From: Lachnospiraceae bacterium
GTDB lineage: Bacteria; Bacillota; Clostridia; Lachnospirales; Lachnospiraceae
Direction of reading: 5' to 3'
NCBI GenBank assembly: GCA_017500935.1
Contig: JAFVXW010000087.1
Span: 1-64,000 of the forward strand
Length of the DNA: 64,000 nt
The translations under genes were made by a program, and so were the position numbers. The stretch's first letter is position 1. Each line of letters starts with the position of its first letter. Under the pieces are notes generated by a model. That model saw nothing but the letters and a program-made list of their open reading frames with translations. It searched no databases and was not told the DNA's origin. Of the stretch, positions 53,238-61,781 are shown piece after piece.

Positions 53238-54209
53238 ATGAAGATCATTGCGGGAATTGATATCGGCGGAACCAAATGTGCGATTTCCTTTGCACAGCTT
53301 CAGGATGGAGAGATTACCTTCCTTGATAAAGTAAGATGGGAAACAGATGTTAAGAGTTTCGACAATACCATGGAAGCATTTATCAGCAATATTCAGAATA
53401 AGCTGGATGAACATGCAGACTGGGAGCTTGCAGCCATCGGTGTTTCCTGCGGCGGACCTCTTGATCCGGAGAAAGGACTTATTATGGCACCTCCCAATCT
53501 GCCTTACTGGGATGGTGTGGATGTTTATACACCTCTTACAGAAAAATTCGGCGTACCTGTGGCAATGCGCAATGATGCGGATGCCTGTGCGCTTGCGGAA
53601 TGGAAGCTGGGTGCGGGAAAAGGCAGCCGTAATATGATCTTTTTAACCTTCGGTACCGGCATCGGTGCAGGTCTGATCTTAAACGGCGCACTTTACACAG
53701 GTTCTACCGGTCTGGCTGGTGAAGTCGGACATATGCGTCTGGAAAATGACGGTCCGCTGGGATATGGCAAATACGGTTCCTTTGAAGGCTTCTGCAGCGG
53801 CGGCGGTATTGCAAATCTTGGCCGTATGAAGGCGAAGGAAGCGATCGCAGCAGGGAATCCGCCTATGTTCTGCAAGGACGAAAGCGAAATTGAGAATATC
53901 TCCACCAAGGATATCGCGGATGCAATGGCACAGGGCGACAAACTTGCAAAAGAGATTTTTGATACAGTAGGAAGCTATCTGGGACGCGGCATTTCCCTTC
54001 TGGTGGATGTGCTCAATCCCGAAGTGATCGTGATCGGCAGCATTTATGTGCGTCAGCAGGAGGCACTGGATCCTAAGATGTATGAGATGCTGGCGCAGGA
54101 GGCACTGCCGCTTTCCAGAAAGGCGTGCCGTATCGTTCCTGCCGGACTTGGAGAGAAGATCGGTGATTATGCGGCAGTGACTGTGGGCATGATCGCAATG
54201 GAACAGTAG
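53238..54209 (+). CDS. ROK family sugar kinase
   Basis: A 323-residue ASKHA-fold kinase. The phosphate-1 loop IGGTKCA lies near residues 8-14 and the ROK block GTGIGAGLILNG near 139-150, followed by GEVGHM. The usual zinc motif CXCGXXGC is missing; the segment reads GPLGYGKYGSFEGFCSG instead, so this is a zinc-independent variant. It phosphorylates a hexose or heptose. It precedes an SIS isomerase, which may act on the product. GGAGG lies about 10 bases upstream. Confidence 0.88.
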   Translation: MKIIAGIDIGGTKCAISFAQLQDGEITFLDKVRWETDVKSFDNTMEAFISNIQNKLDEHADWELAAIGVSCGGPLDPEKGLIMAPPNLPYWDGVDVYTPLTEKFGVPVAMRNDADACALAEWKLGAGKGSRNMIFLTFGTGIGAGLILNGALYTGSTGLAGEVGHMRLENDGPLGYGKYGSFEGFCSGGGIANLGRMKAKEAIAAGNPPMFCKDESEIENISTKDIADAMAQGDKLAKEIFDTVGSYLGRGISLLVDVLNPEVIVIGSIYVRQQEALDPKMYEMLAQEALPLSRKACRIVPAGLGEKIGDYAAVTVGMIAMEQ

Positions 54210-54258
54210 GATGTATGAACGCAGGGACAATTTGTCCGTAAAACAGGAGGAGATCAGA

Positions 54259-54867
54259 ATGGATTACTTAAAGAGAATGTTGGAAAGATACCCGGCATTG
54301 CAGGTTGTTGAAAAAGAAGTACAGACCGCTTTTGAGATTATGCGGGACAGCTATGAAAACGGCGGCAAACTGCTGGCATGCGGCAACGGCGGCAGTGCTT
54401 CCGATGCAGAGCATATCGTGGGAGAACTGATGAAGGGCTTTTTCAAGCTCAGACCGATTCCGGCTGCAGAGCAGGAAGCAGTTGGTGAAATGGGAAAATA
54501 TCTGCAGGGAGCACTTCCTGCGATCGCACTGACCGGGCATTCTGCACTTTCCACCGCATTTTTAAATGATGTACATCCGGGAATGGTGTTTGCACAGCAG
54601 GTATACGGCTACGGACAGGCAGGCGATGTTCTGATCGCGCTGACGACTTCCGGCAACTCCGTGAATGTACTCCATGCCTGTGATGTGGCAAAGGCAAAGG
54701 GAATGAAGGTGATCGGCCTGACCGGCCGTGACGGCGGCAGGCTGAAAGACAAATGCGACTGCTGCATTATCGTTCCTTCCAATGTAACCGCTGATATTCA
54801 GGAATATCATCTTCCGATTTATCATACTCTGTGTGCAATGCTGGAAGAGCATTTTTTTGAAAGATAG
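54259..54867 (+). CDS. SIS domain sugar-phosphate isomerase (GmhA-like)
   Basis: A 202-residue SIS-fold protein of the sedoheptulose-7-phosphate isomerase type. CGNGGSASDAEHIVGEL near 39-55 is the family signature; TTSGNSVNVLHA near 132-143 completes the site. It converts a keto-sugar phosphate to the aldose form. Start 54259 has AGGAGG about 9 bases upstream; the frame is open back to 54211 but without a site. It is coupled with the ROK kinase. Its stop codon lies in the arm of a 20-bp inverted repeat. Confidence 0.87.
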   Translation: MDYLKRMLERYPALQVVEKEVQTAFEIMRDSYENGGKLLACGNGGSASDAEHIVGELMKGFFKLRPIPAAEQEAVGEMGKYLQGALPAIALTGHSALSTAFLNDVHPGMVFAQQVYGYGQAGDVLIALTTSGNSVNVLHACDVAKAKGMKVIGLTGRDGGRLKDKCDCCIIVPSNVTADIQEYHLPIYHTLCAMLEEHFFER

Positions 54868-54977
54868 GAAACTTCGTTTCCTATCTTTCAAAAAATACGT
54901 TTATGCGCACTCGCGCACGCGGTAAATGTTGCCTAGCGGCAACCGCGCTCGGCGCGGAGTGTGCGCAAGGCGCACAC
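54853..54977. repeat. Complex multi-hairpin intergenic element after the SIS gene
   Basis: A perfect 20-bp inverted repeat (54853-54872 and 54876-54895, 3-base loop) contains the SIS stop codon. Then a large imperfect hairpin (54904-54967: outer TGCGCACTC/GAGTGTGCGCA, middle CGCGGT/ACCGCG, inner GTTGCC/GGCAAC) and a small one (GTGTGCGC 54959-54966 / GCGCACAC 54970-54977). It resembles a REP/BIME or miniature mobile element. Identity is not known. Confidence 0.65.
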
Positions 54978-55010
54978 TATTTTAAAAATTAAGATGATTT
55001 AGTGTACTGC

Positions 55011-55039
55011 GGCAGCCCGGACCGGGCTGCCGTTTTTTC
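55011..55039 (+). terminator. Strong terminator after the ROK/SIS unit
   Basis: CGGCAGCCCG (55011-55020) pairs perfectly with CGGGCTGCCG (55024-55033), followed by TTTTTT. Confidence 0.92.
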
Positions 55040-55044
55040 GTGCA

Positions 55045-55092
55045 TATGGCACATACTTTCTGCAGTCCGCATAATGCTGAATGTGCCATATA
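55045..55092. promoter_or_regulatory. 11-bp inverted repeat before the MoxR/VWA operon
   Basis: ATATGGCACAT (55045-55055) and ATGTGCCATAT (55082-55092) flank 26 bases, upstream of the promoter at 55121-55148. A similar TGGCA/TGCCA palindrome is at 50127-50140. It could bind a shared regulator. Confidence 0.45.
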
Positions 55093-55120
55093 TTCCCTAA
55101 AACAGTGCCGTGCAGACGCT

Positions 55121-55148
55121 GTTCATTTGTCGGGAGTATGCTATAATA
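55121..55148 (+). promoter_or_regulatory. Putative promoter of the MoxR/VWA operon
   Basis: Extended -10 TGCTATAAT (55140-55148) with a poor -35 TGTTCA (55121-55126). A leader of about 135 bases follows to the start at 55290; it has GGCC/GGCC and other small stems but no known riboswitch is recognised. Confidence 0.6.
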
Positions 55149-55289
55149 TCACCATCGGCCGGGAAAATCGTAGGATCTGGAAAGGCCGTATCATTTGGGA
55201 ATATTCTTAAGCGTCTGAAATCTTTATCTGACAAATTCCTTACATCTTTTTCTGCAGAAATTCATTCACATTCATTAACAGGAGGCAGT

Positions 55290-56243
55290 ATGACTAACGA
55301 AGAAAAAATCGAATATGTAATCCATTACCTGCAGCAAAAGCTGAAGGAAAGTTTTGTGTACCCTTTTAACATTATTTATGAGCAGAAGCAGCTGCAGTTT
55401 GTCATCAAAAACGGACAGACGGAATGCCGTGCAAGAACCAAAGATTCGGAAGAGATCATGCGCACGGTTCTGGAGGGAAATGAAGAAGAAAAGCAGATTT
55501 TGACAGATCGTATCCTGCAGGTACTGCAGGCGGCTGTCAGTGCGCAGGAAAGCACAGTCCTGTCGGATATCAGTGATTATGAGAAGATAAAAAGTGAACT
55601 GATCCTGCGTCCGTTGTCCTGGCGGCATCATAAAGAAGAGATCCGGGATGTGCCGTATATACGGATGGGAGATATTGTACTGGTTTTGTATGCAGTGATG
55701 GCTCATGTGGGCAGTGATTATTTTACGGCGAAGGTGCGCCGCAGTCAGATGGCAGACTGGAAGCACAGTGAAAGCGAGATTCTGGAGGAAGCGCTGATGA
55801 ATACTGCATTTTTATACCCGCCAAGGCTGTATTCTCTGGAGGATGTGCTGCATTGGGAGCATAAGCATCATGAGGACGGCATGTTTATGGGCGAGGAGCC
55901 TGCAGTGAAGCTTCATTCGGGAATCCGCGGGCTGGTGCTGACCAATACACTGGAACTAAACGGTGCCATTGCCGTTTTTTATCCGGGAGTGGCTGAGAAG
56001 ATCGCAGAAGGCTTTGACAGTGATCTGTATATCGGTTTTACCAGTATCCATGAGGCGCAGGTGCATCCTGTCGGGATGGTGGACCCGGATACGATACGGG
56101 AGAGTCTGCAGGATATTAACAGATTCTGCAATAGAAGTGATGAAATTCTGACAGGAAGAGTATTTCACTATGACCGTACCCGCAAAAGCTTTGGAATGAT
56201 GGTGGACGGAGAACGCAGGGAGGTATACTGGGATGCCCGTTAA
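55290..56243 (+). CDS. DUF5688 family protein
   Basis: A 317-residue cytoplasmic protein. Sequence blocks VLYAVMAHVG near 130 and LTNTLELNGAIAVFYPGVAEKIAE near 210-233, then SIHEAQVHPVG, match the DUF5688 family of Lachnospiraceae, seen here from memory. Its role is unknown. GGAGG lies 7 bases before the ATG. The stop codon overlaps the start of the next, disrupted gene by 11 bases. It opens the MoxR/VWA operon. Confidence 0.75.
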   Translation: MTNEEKIEYVIHYLQQKLKESFVYPFNIIYEQKQLQFVIKNGQTECRARTKDSEEIMRTVLEGNEEEKQILTDRILQVLQAAVSAQESTVLSDISDYEKIKSELILRPLSWRHHKEEIRDVPYIRMGDIVLVLYAVMAHVGSDYFTAKVRRSQMADWKHSESEILEEALMNTAFLYPPRLYSLEDVLHWEHKHHEDGMFMGEEPAVKLHSGIRGLVLTNTLELNGAIAVFYPGVAEKIAEGFDSDLYIGFTSIHEAQVHPVGMVDPDTIRESLQDINRFCNRSDEILTGRVFHYDRTRKSFGMMVDGERREVYWDAR

Positions 56244-57270
56244 GAAAATACAATATATGTATTGTGCCGTACAGCCTGAGAGTCTGACCCTTTTACGTTC
56301 CCTGCGGGAAAAGAAACGCAGCGGATAGCTGGGAAAACGGCAGGAGAGGCAGCTTTTATTTCTGGAAGAACGTGTGGAAGAGGGGCAGATATGGCTGCTG
56401 CCTGCCCTGATCTTTGCAGCTGCCAATCACGAAGGCTGCCGGGAGTTTTTTTACAGAGCTGACAGTGAAAAACTGCATAAGTGGCAGGAGCTGGGAACGG
56501 TATGGATGGAAAGATTCCCTGTATTTGGAAGAAGAATCGGCTGGAAAGAACAAAAGCCGGCAGTCAGTGCAGCTGGGTTTTTCCTGGCGGCTCAGGATGG
56601 AAGCAAAGAGTCGGTTCAGCTTCTGCGGCGTTTTTTTTCGGAATGCTGGAGCTTTTTATGGGAACGGATCAAACAGGCTGAAAGTCTGGGAATCCAGCAA
56701 TGGGAAGAACTTTTAAAGCCATGGGAAGACTCGGAAGCCATGACGTGTGCAATGTCAGCGGTATATCTTTACATTACGCTTCTGCAGAAAAAGACGCTGA
56801 CAGATACGGACAGGATCTGGCGGTATCTGCGCAGGCTGAAAGCTTTTTCTGACAGCAGTATACGCAAAAACAACGCGTCAGACAAAAAGATGCTGTCAGC
56901 CGTTTCGGAGCGGAAAATGGTTTGGGGGCAGGGAAATGGGCAGAATGCAGAACAGATCATGAATGAAAGGCTGGAGTGGTTGTTTGCAAAATTTAAAAAT
57001 CCGCAGAAACCTGCATATCTCAAAGAAAAAAGACGGATTACAAGTGAATGGATGGATACGCTCTTTTGCGTGATGGAAAAAGCGGGACTGCCAAGAAGTG
57101 CCTGTGAATCCATGCAGATCGGAAAAGAAGAAGTGATGCAGATATTGGAATGTTTTCCCGAGAGAATGTCGGAACGCCAGTATATTACCTTTCTGCTTTT
57201 ATATTCGGTTTCCAGAGAACTGGTAATCGCCGGACAGGCGGTGACCGGCAGAACACTGTCCGGCAAATAG
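56233..57270 (+). pseudogene. Uncharacterised helical protein gene interrupted by an in-frame TAG
   Basis: A start ATG at 56233 has GGGAGG 9 bases upstream and overlaps the DUF5688 stop, so it is a real translational start. The frame reads 31 codons (MPVKKIQYMYC... to KKRSG), then TAG at 56326-56328, then continues with the same frame and no further stop for 313 codons to 57270. The joined protein (about 345 residues) is helical and Trp/Arg-rich; no family is recognised. CAG to TAG by one base would explain it. The downstream part could restart at GTG 56374 but has no ribosome site. It may be a broken gene, a strain-specific nonsense change or a recoded codon. Confidence 0.7.
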
Positions 57271-57360
57271 AACGGGCATCGAAACATCAAAAATTACCTC
57301 TTGCCTGCCGCGCACTTGCCCTGTACACTAGGGATAGGAAAAATATTTACAGGGAAGGAA

Positions 57361-58689
57361 ATGGCTGGGATTAATATGACGGACGGCAGGAAGCCTTCGG
57401 AACGACAAAAACAGATTGAAAAGCTTGCGGCGCAGGTATTTGCGCTGGCGCAGGATGCGGTGCTGATCCATCTGCGCTTTCTGGATGTGGCGGTTTCCGG
57501 GTTAAAACCCCGGGCGAGACAGAATCTGGGGGGAGCCTGTATAGAAGGGACAATTCTCTGGTATGACCCGGTTTATGTGCTTTTGGGATATCAGGAAGAC
57601 TCTAAATTTGCAGTACGCCTGTATCTGCATGCGCTACTGCACTGTATTTTTTCACACAGTTTTCAGGCAGACAAGCTGGATATTGATGCATGGGATCTGG
57701 CAGTGGATGTGGCGGTGGAAAAGACCATACAGGATCTTTCCCTTCCATTTGCCGCCATGCGTTCTGATACGGAGGCAAGAGGTGTTCTTTTGCAGCTTCA
57801 GGATGAGATCGGGCAGCTGACGGCAGAAAGAGTTTACCGGTATTTCAGGATCAATCCGCCCAGCAGTCACAGACAGCAGACGATCAGGCGGCTTTTTTTC
57901 AAGGATATGCATGCGCTTTGGCGGCAGCAGAAAACAGAAACATTGGAAGTGACCCAGGAAATGTGGAAAAAGATCAGTGAAAGGGTCAAAGCTGATTTGA
58001 AGAGTTTTTCCACAGGGCAGACAGGAGCGGAGAGCCTGCAGAACAATCTGGCGGAGGCGACACGGGACCGTTATGATTACGGAGAGCTTCTGCGCAGATT
58101 TACGGTGATGGGTGAACATGTACAGGTCAATGATGATGAGTTTGACTATATTTATTACACCTATGGTCTGGCACGCTATGGAAATATGCCCCTGATCGAA
58201 CCGCTGGAATACCGTGACAGCAAAAAGATCAGGGATTTCGTGATCGTGCTGGATACTTCGGCATCCTGCCGCGGTGAGCTTGTGCGGGCATTTCTGAAAA
58301 AGACATATTCGATCTTAAAGTCTTCGGAGCATTTTTTTGCGCAGGTAAATGTGCATATCCTGCAGTGTGATAATGAAGTCAGAAACGATACCAAAATCAG
58401 CACGCAGGAGGATTTTGAACGGTTTATCAAAGAAGGAAAGCTGACCGGGTTTGGTTCTACGGATTTTAGACCAGCTTTTTCCTATGTGGACCGGCTGCTT
58501 ATGGACGGTGAATTTGAAAATTTAAAGGGACTTATTTATTTTACCGACGGATATGGAATATATCCGGAAAGAATGCCGGAATATGATGTGATCTTTGCCT
58601 TTTTGGAGGACGATGACAATCAGCCGCAGATCCCGTCCTGGGCGATCCGGGTGGTATTGGAAGAAGAACAGTTGGAGGTAGATGCTTAG
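57361..58689 (+). CDS. VWA domain protein with DUF2201-like putative metallopeptidase region
   Basis: A 442-residue protein. The N-terminal part (about 30-150) is like the DUF2201 putative metallopeptidase, with a His-rich HALLHCIFSH at about 90-99 in which the glutamate of HEXXH is replaced by alanine. The C-terminal part has a VWA-like domain with the MIDAS motif DTSAS at Asp298-Ser302 and a later FTDGYG. Such proteins act as adaptors for MoxR ATPases. Start 57361 has AGGGA about 5 bases upstream; 57376 is possible. Its stop overlaps the MoxR gene region. Confidence 0.82.
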   Translation: MAGINMTDGRKPSERQKQIEKLAAQVFALAQDAVLIHLRFLDVAVSGLKPRARQNLGGACIEGTILWYDPVYVLLGYQEDSKFAVRLYLHALLHCIFSHSFQADKLDIDAWDLAVDVAVEKTIQDLSLPFAAMRSDTEARGVLLQLQDEIGQLTAERVYRYFRINPPSSHRQQTIRRLFFKDMHALWRQQKTETLEVTQEMWKKISERVKADLKSFSTGQTGAESLQNNLAEATRDRYDYGELLRRFTVMGEHVQVNDDEFDYIYYTYGLARYGNMPLIEPLEYRDSKKIRDFVIVLDTSASCRGELVRAFLKKTYSILKSSEHFFAQVNVHILQCDNEVRNDTKISTQEDFERFIKEGKLTGFGSTDFRPAFSYVDRLLMDGEFENLKGLIYFTDGYGIYPERMPEYDVIFAFLEDDDNQPQIPSWAIRVVLEEEQLEVDA

Positions 58690-58690
58690 T

Positions 58691-60214
58691 ATGAATATCA
58701 GACAGGCCAAGGAATATATCAAGGATTCTGTAAAGATTTATTTGAAAAAAGATGCCTATGGAGAATACCGCGTACCGCTTGTGCGGCAGCGCCCGATCTT
58801 TTTGCTGGGTGCGCCCGGTATCGGTAAAACGGCTATTATGGAGCAGATCGCACAGGAACTGGGAATCGCGCTGGTATCCTATTCCATGACACACCATACC
58901 CGCCAGTCTGCGCTGGGTCTTCCCTTTATCCGCCATAAAGAATACACAGATCTGGAAACAGATGTATCTGAATATACCATGAGTGAGATCATCGCATCCG
59001 TATATGATGTGATGGAGGAAAGCGGTGTCCGGGAAGGTATTTTGTTCCTGGATGAGATTAACTGCGTATCGGAAACACTGGCGCCTTCCATGCTGCAGTT
59101 TCTGCAGTATAAGGTGTTTGGCCGTCACCGCGTACCCGATGGCTGGGCGATTGTAACGGCAGGCAATCCGCCGGAATACAATAAGTCTGTCCGTGAATTT
59201 GACGTGGTGACCATGGACCGTGTGCGTGTGCTGGAAGTGGAAGCCGATTATGAGACCTGGAAAGGATATGCACGCCAGATGGGTGTGCACAATGCCATTT
59301 TAAATTTTCTGGATCTGAAAAAGGAATATTTCTATCGGATCGAGACTACGGTAAAGGGCCGTTCTTATGTGACTGCCAGAGGCTGGGAGGATCTGTCAGA
59401 GATTTTATATCTGTATGAGGAAGAGCAGCTTCCGGTGGATGAGACACTGATCGGACAGTATCTGCGCAATGAACGGATCGTAAAAGAGTTTGCGGCTTAT
59501 TATGATCTGTACCAGAAATATAAAAGAGATTACAAGGTTGATGAAATTCTGGCAGGAAACTTTGGAGAAGATACGGTACAGAAGGCTGCAGAGGCTGCTT
59601 TTGACGAAAGACTGTCTCTTCTTGGCATGCTTTTAGACCGGATGCAGGGGGAGATCCGGGATGTAATGGAAACAACAGCAGTGCTTTCTGAACTTGTACC
59701 CATGTTAAAAGGTGTGCGGGCTGTACTGGAGAAAAATCCCGATGCCGGTGCCGGTCAGCTGGCAGAGCTTTTGGAAAAACAGATCCTGGGCCGCCAGAAA
59801 CTGATGGATTCCATGAAAAAAGCCAATGCACTGTCAGAGCGGGATAAGAAAAAACACATGGCGCTTCTGCGTTTTCTGGAAGATGCACAGAAGATATGTG
59901 TGCTGCAGGATACAGAAAACGGAAAAGAAGCGTTTGGCATGATCAAAAAGCGTTTTGATGCCCGTACGGCAGCAGTAAAGGAAATGACCCTGCAGACAAA
60001 ACAGCATTTAAGCGGTTTGTTTGGATTTGTGGAAAAGGCCTTTGCTTCCGGTAATGAGATGCTTCTTTTGATGACAGAACTGACTGTCAATGAAAACAGT
60101 TCCCGCTTTATCGCTACTTTTGGATGTACGGAATACCAGCAGCATAATGAGGAACTGCTTTTGTCACAAAGACAGATGGAGATCTCAGAGCAGATCAGAC
60201 AGCTGGAACTGTAG
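58691..60214 (+). CDS. MoxR family AAA+ ATPase
   Basis: A 507-residue AAA+ protein. Walker A GAPGIGKT is at about residues 40-47, Walker B FLDEIN near 119-124, and the sensor/Arg region is intact. The MoxR type remodels or activates target proteins with a VWA partner, here encoded just upstream. The C-terminal 200 residues are coiled-coil-like helices. Starts at 58682 and 58691 are both possible; GGAGG at 58674-58678 is 3 or 12 bases away. It follows the VWA gene without a gap. Confidence 0.88.
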   Translation: MNIRQAKEYIKDSVKIYLKKDAYGEYRVPLVRQRPIFLLGAPGIGKTAIMEQIAQELGIALVSYSMTHHTRQSALGLPFIRHKEYTDLETDVSEYTMSEIIASVYDVMEESGVREGILFLDEINCVSETLAPSMLQFLQYKVFGRHRVPDGWAIVTAGNPPEYNKSVREFDVVTMDRVRVLEVEADYETWKGYARQMGVHNAILNFLDLKKEYFYRIETTVKGRSYVTARGWEDLSEILYLYEEEQLPVDETLIGQYLRNERIVKEFAAYYDLYQKYKRDYKVDEILAGNFGEDTVQKAAEAAFDERLSLLGMLLDRMQGEIRDVMETTAVLSELVPMLKGVRAVLEKNPDAGAGQLAELLEKQILGRQKLMDSMKKANALSERDKKKHMALLRFLEDAQKICVLQDTENGKEAFGMIKKRFDARTAAVKEMTLQTKQHLSGLFGFVEKAFASGNEMLLLMTELTVNENSSRFIATFGCTEYQQHNEELLLSQRQMEISEQIRQLEL

Positions 60215-60225
60215 GATGAATGCCC

Positions 60226-61146
60226 ATGGGAACAACACAGTATAGAGAGCGCGTCAGCAGAGATCTTACCCTGCTGTACCGTAAGGAAGAAAATGGGATC
60301 TGGCTGGACGGAATGGACAGCCGTATGCCTGAAGTGGTGATTCCGGACCACATAGACGGATTGCCGGTGGTCGGTATTTATAAAAAGGCTTTTTTTAACA
60401 GCAGATTTCTGGTTTCCCTGACTTTGCCGGATACTTTGCTGCAGATCGATGACTGGGCATTTGCACATTGTCCCAGACTGATGCGGGTGAGTATTCCCAA
60501 AAAGGACATGAAGCTGGGCAGAAGCCTTTTTCTTGGAAGCGATAAGATCGAAGAGATCGAACTGGTGCCGGGACAGGATGCGGATACAGCGGCCCTGTTT
60601 GCGGCTGCGATTACACTGCTGGATGCAGAATACCTGATCTCTGCATCGGAAGCAGGAAGCAGTGAGTGGCTGCGCAAATGGGATAACCGTCTTCTGGAAA
60701 TCGTCCGCCGCCCGGATATGGAAGGCTTTACAAAGCAGATCCTCTGCGGAGAAGAAGATTACGGCAGTACAGATATGGGATTGTATGCTGCAAACCGGCG
60801 TAAGGAAAAAGTGCGTCTTTGTTTTACAAGACTGCTGCACCCTTTGGGAATCGCAGATGCAGTCAAAGAGGAGCTGACAGCTTACCTGCTGGATCATACC
60901 TGTGGATGTGACACGCAGGATACCTGGGATGTGATCCGGGATGAATGTGCCCATAAGCCGCAGTATTATGAGTTTTTTGCAGAGATTGGCGGGCTGACGC
61001 AGGAGAATTTTGACATTGCACTGGCGAGTCTGGGAGAAAGACAGCCGGAGTTAAAAGCGTATCTGATGCGTTTTCAGGAGGAAAGACTGCAGAGGACCGA
61101 TTTTTTTGACAGCCTTTCCCTGGATTTTGATGATTTTGATTTTTAA
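60226..61146 (+). CDS. Leucine-rich repeat protein (BspA-like)
   Basis: A 306-residue protein. Residues about 25-115 form BspA/LRR_5-type repeats (VVIPDHIDGLPVVGIYKKAF, then LTLPDTLLQIDDWAF and VSIPKKDMKLG). The rest is helical with a highly acidic end (LDFDDFDF). There is no signal peptide. It directly follows MoxR by 11 bases and may be the client or recognition subunit of the ATPase. The start at 60226 has AGGA 9 bases upstream. Confidence 0.75.
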   Translation: MGTTQYRERVSRDLTLLYRKEENGIWLDGMDSRMPEVVIPDHIDGLPVVGIYKKAFFNSRFLVSLTLPDTLLQIDDWAFAHCPRLMRVSIPKKDMKLGRSLFLGSDKIEEIELVPGQDADTAALFAAAITLLDAEYLISASEAGSSEWLRKWDNRLLEIVRRPDMEGFTKQILCGEEDYGSTDMGLYAANRRKEKVRLCFTRLLHPLGIADAVKEELTAYLLDHTCGCDTQDTWDVIRDECAHKPQYYEFFAEIGGLTQENFDIALASLGERQPELKAYLMRFQEERLQRTDFFDSLSLDFDDFDF

Positions 61147-61193
61147 AAGGATGAAACCAAAGGCGTTTGTTTGGTGTCTGTAAGGATGAAACA

Positions 61194-61643
61194 ATGACAA
61201 AGGAATATGAAGAATTATATGAACAGCTGCAGGCAATTCTGGATGCTTCCTATCCGCAGGTAAGCAATCTGGCCAATGCGGCAGCACTTTTGTATGAAAA
61301 ACTGGAACAGGTAAACTGGGCAGGATTTTATCTGTGCCATGAAGACGCGCTCTGGCTTGGTCCCTTTGGAGGAAAAACAGCCTGCGTCAGGATCGGTTAT
61401 CATAAAGGAGTCTGCGGAACAGCATGGGCAGAGAAAAAAACACAGAGAGTTATGGATGTACATGCGTTTCCGGGGCATATTGCCTGTGACAGTGCCTCTG
61501 CTTCGGAAATTGTGATCCCGTTGTTTAAAGACGGCAGCGTGGCTGGTGTGCTGGATATTGACAGTCCGGTACCCGGAAGATTTTTGCCCTGTGATCAGGA
61601 AGGTCTGGAGGAAATCGCGCATTTGATTGAGGCTGTGCTGTGA
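61194..61643 (+). CDS. msrC: Free methionine-(R)-sulfoxide reductase (GAF domain)
   Basis: A 149-residue GAF-domain enzyme. Three cysteines (Cys64, Cys74, Cys98) are spaced 10 and 24 residues apart, exactly as in E. coli fRMsr, within GKTACVR, GVCGTA and HIACD. It reduces free methionine-R-sulfoxide with thioredoxin. Start 61194 has AAGGA about 6 bases upstream. It follows the LRR gene by 47 bases and may share the operon. Confidence 0.9.
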   Translation: MTKEYEELYEQLQAILDASYPQVSNLANAAALLYEKLEQVNWAGFYLCHEDALWLGPFGGKTACVRIGYHKGVCGTAWAEKKTQRVMDVHAFPGHIACDSASASEIVIPLFKDGSVAGVLDIDSPVPGRFLPCDQEGLEEIAHLIEAVL

Positions 61644-61651
61644 ATCGGCGG

Positions 61652-61680
61652 TTGCAATCGAAAAAGACATATGGTATGAT
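61652..61680 (+). promoter_or_regulatory. Promoter of the pseB-like gene
   Basis: TTGCAA (61652-61657) and TATGAT (61675-61680) have a 17-base spacer, about 100 bases before the start. Confidence 0.75.
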
Positions 61681-61781
61681 GAAGTAAGTTGGCAGAATAT
61701 TGCTTTGTATAACGAATGTAACTGTAAGGATACAAGACAGTTGCGAAGTCAGACGATAGAATCAAATGGAGGCATGTACAC

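Noticed and set aside
56326-56328. Pyrrolysine codon at the in-frame TAG
   Set aside because: There is no methylamine methyltransferase feature, and no pyl genes are in the window; a nonsense change is simpler.
59755-60954. 399-residue open frame on the minus strand
   Set aside because: It overlaps the MoxR and LRR genes, which have recognised motifs; its composition is typical of a shadow frame.
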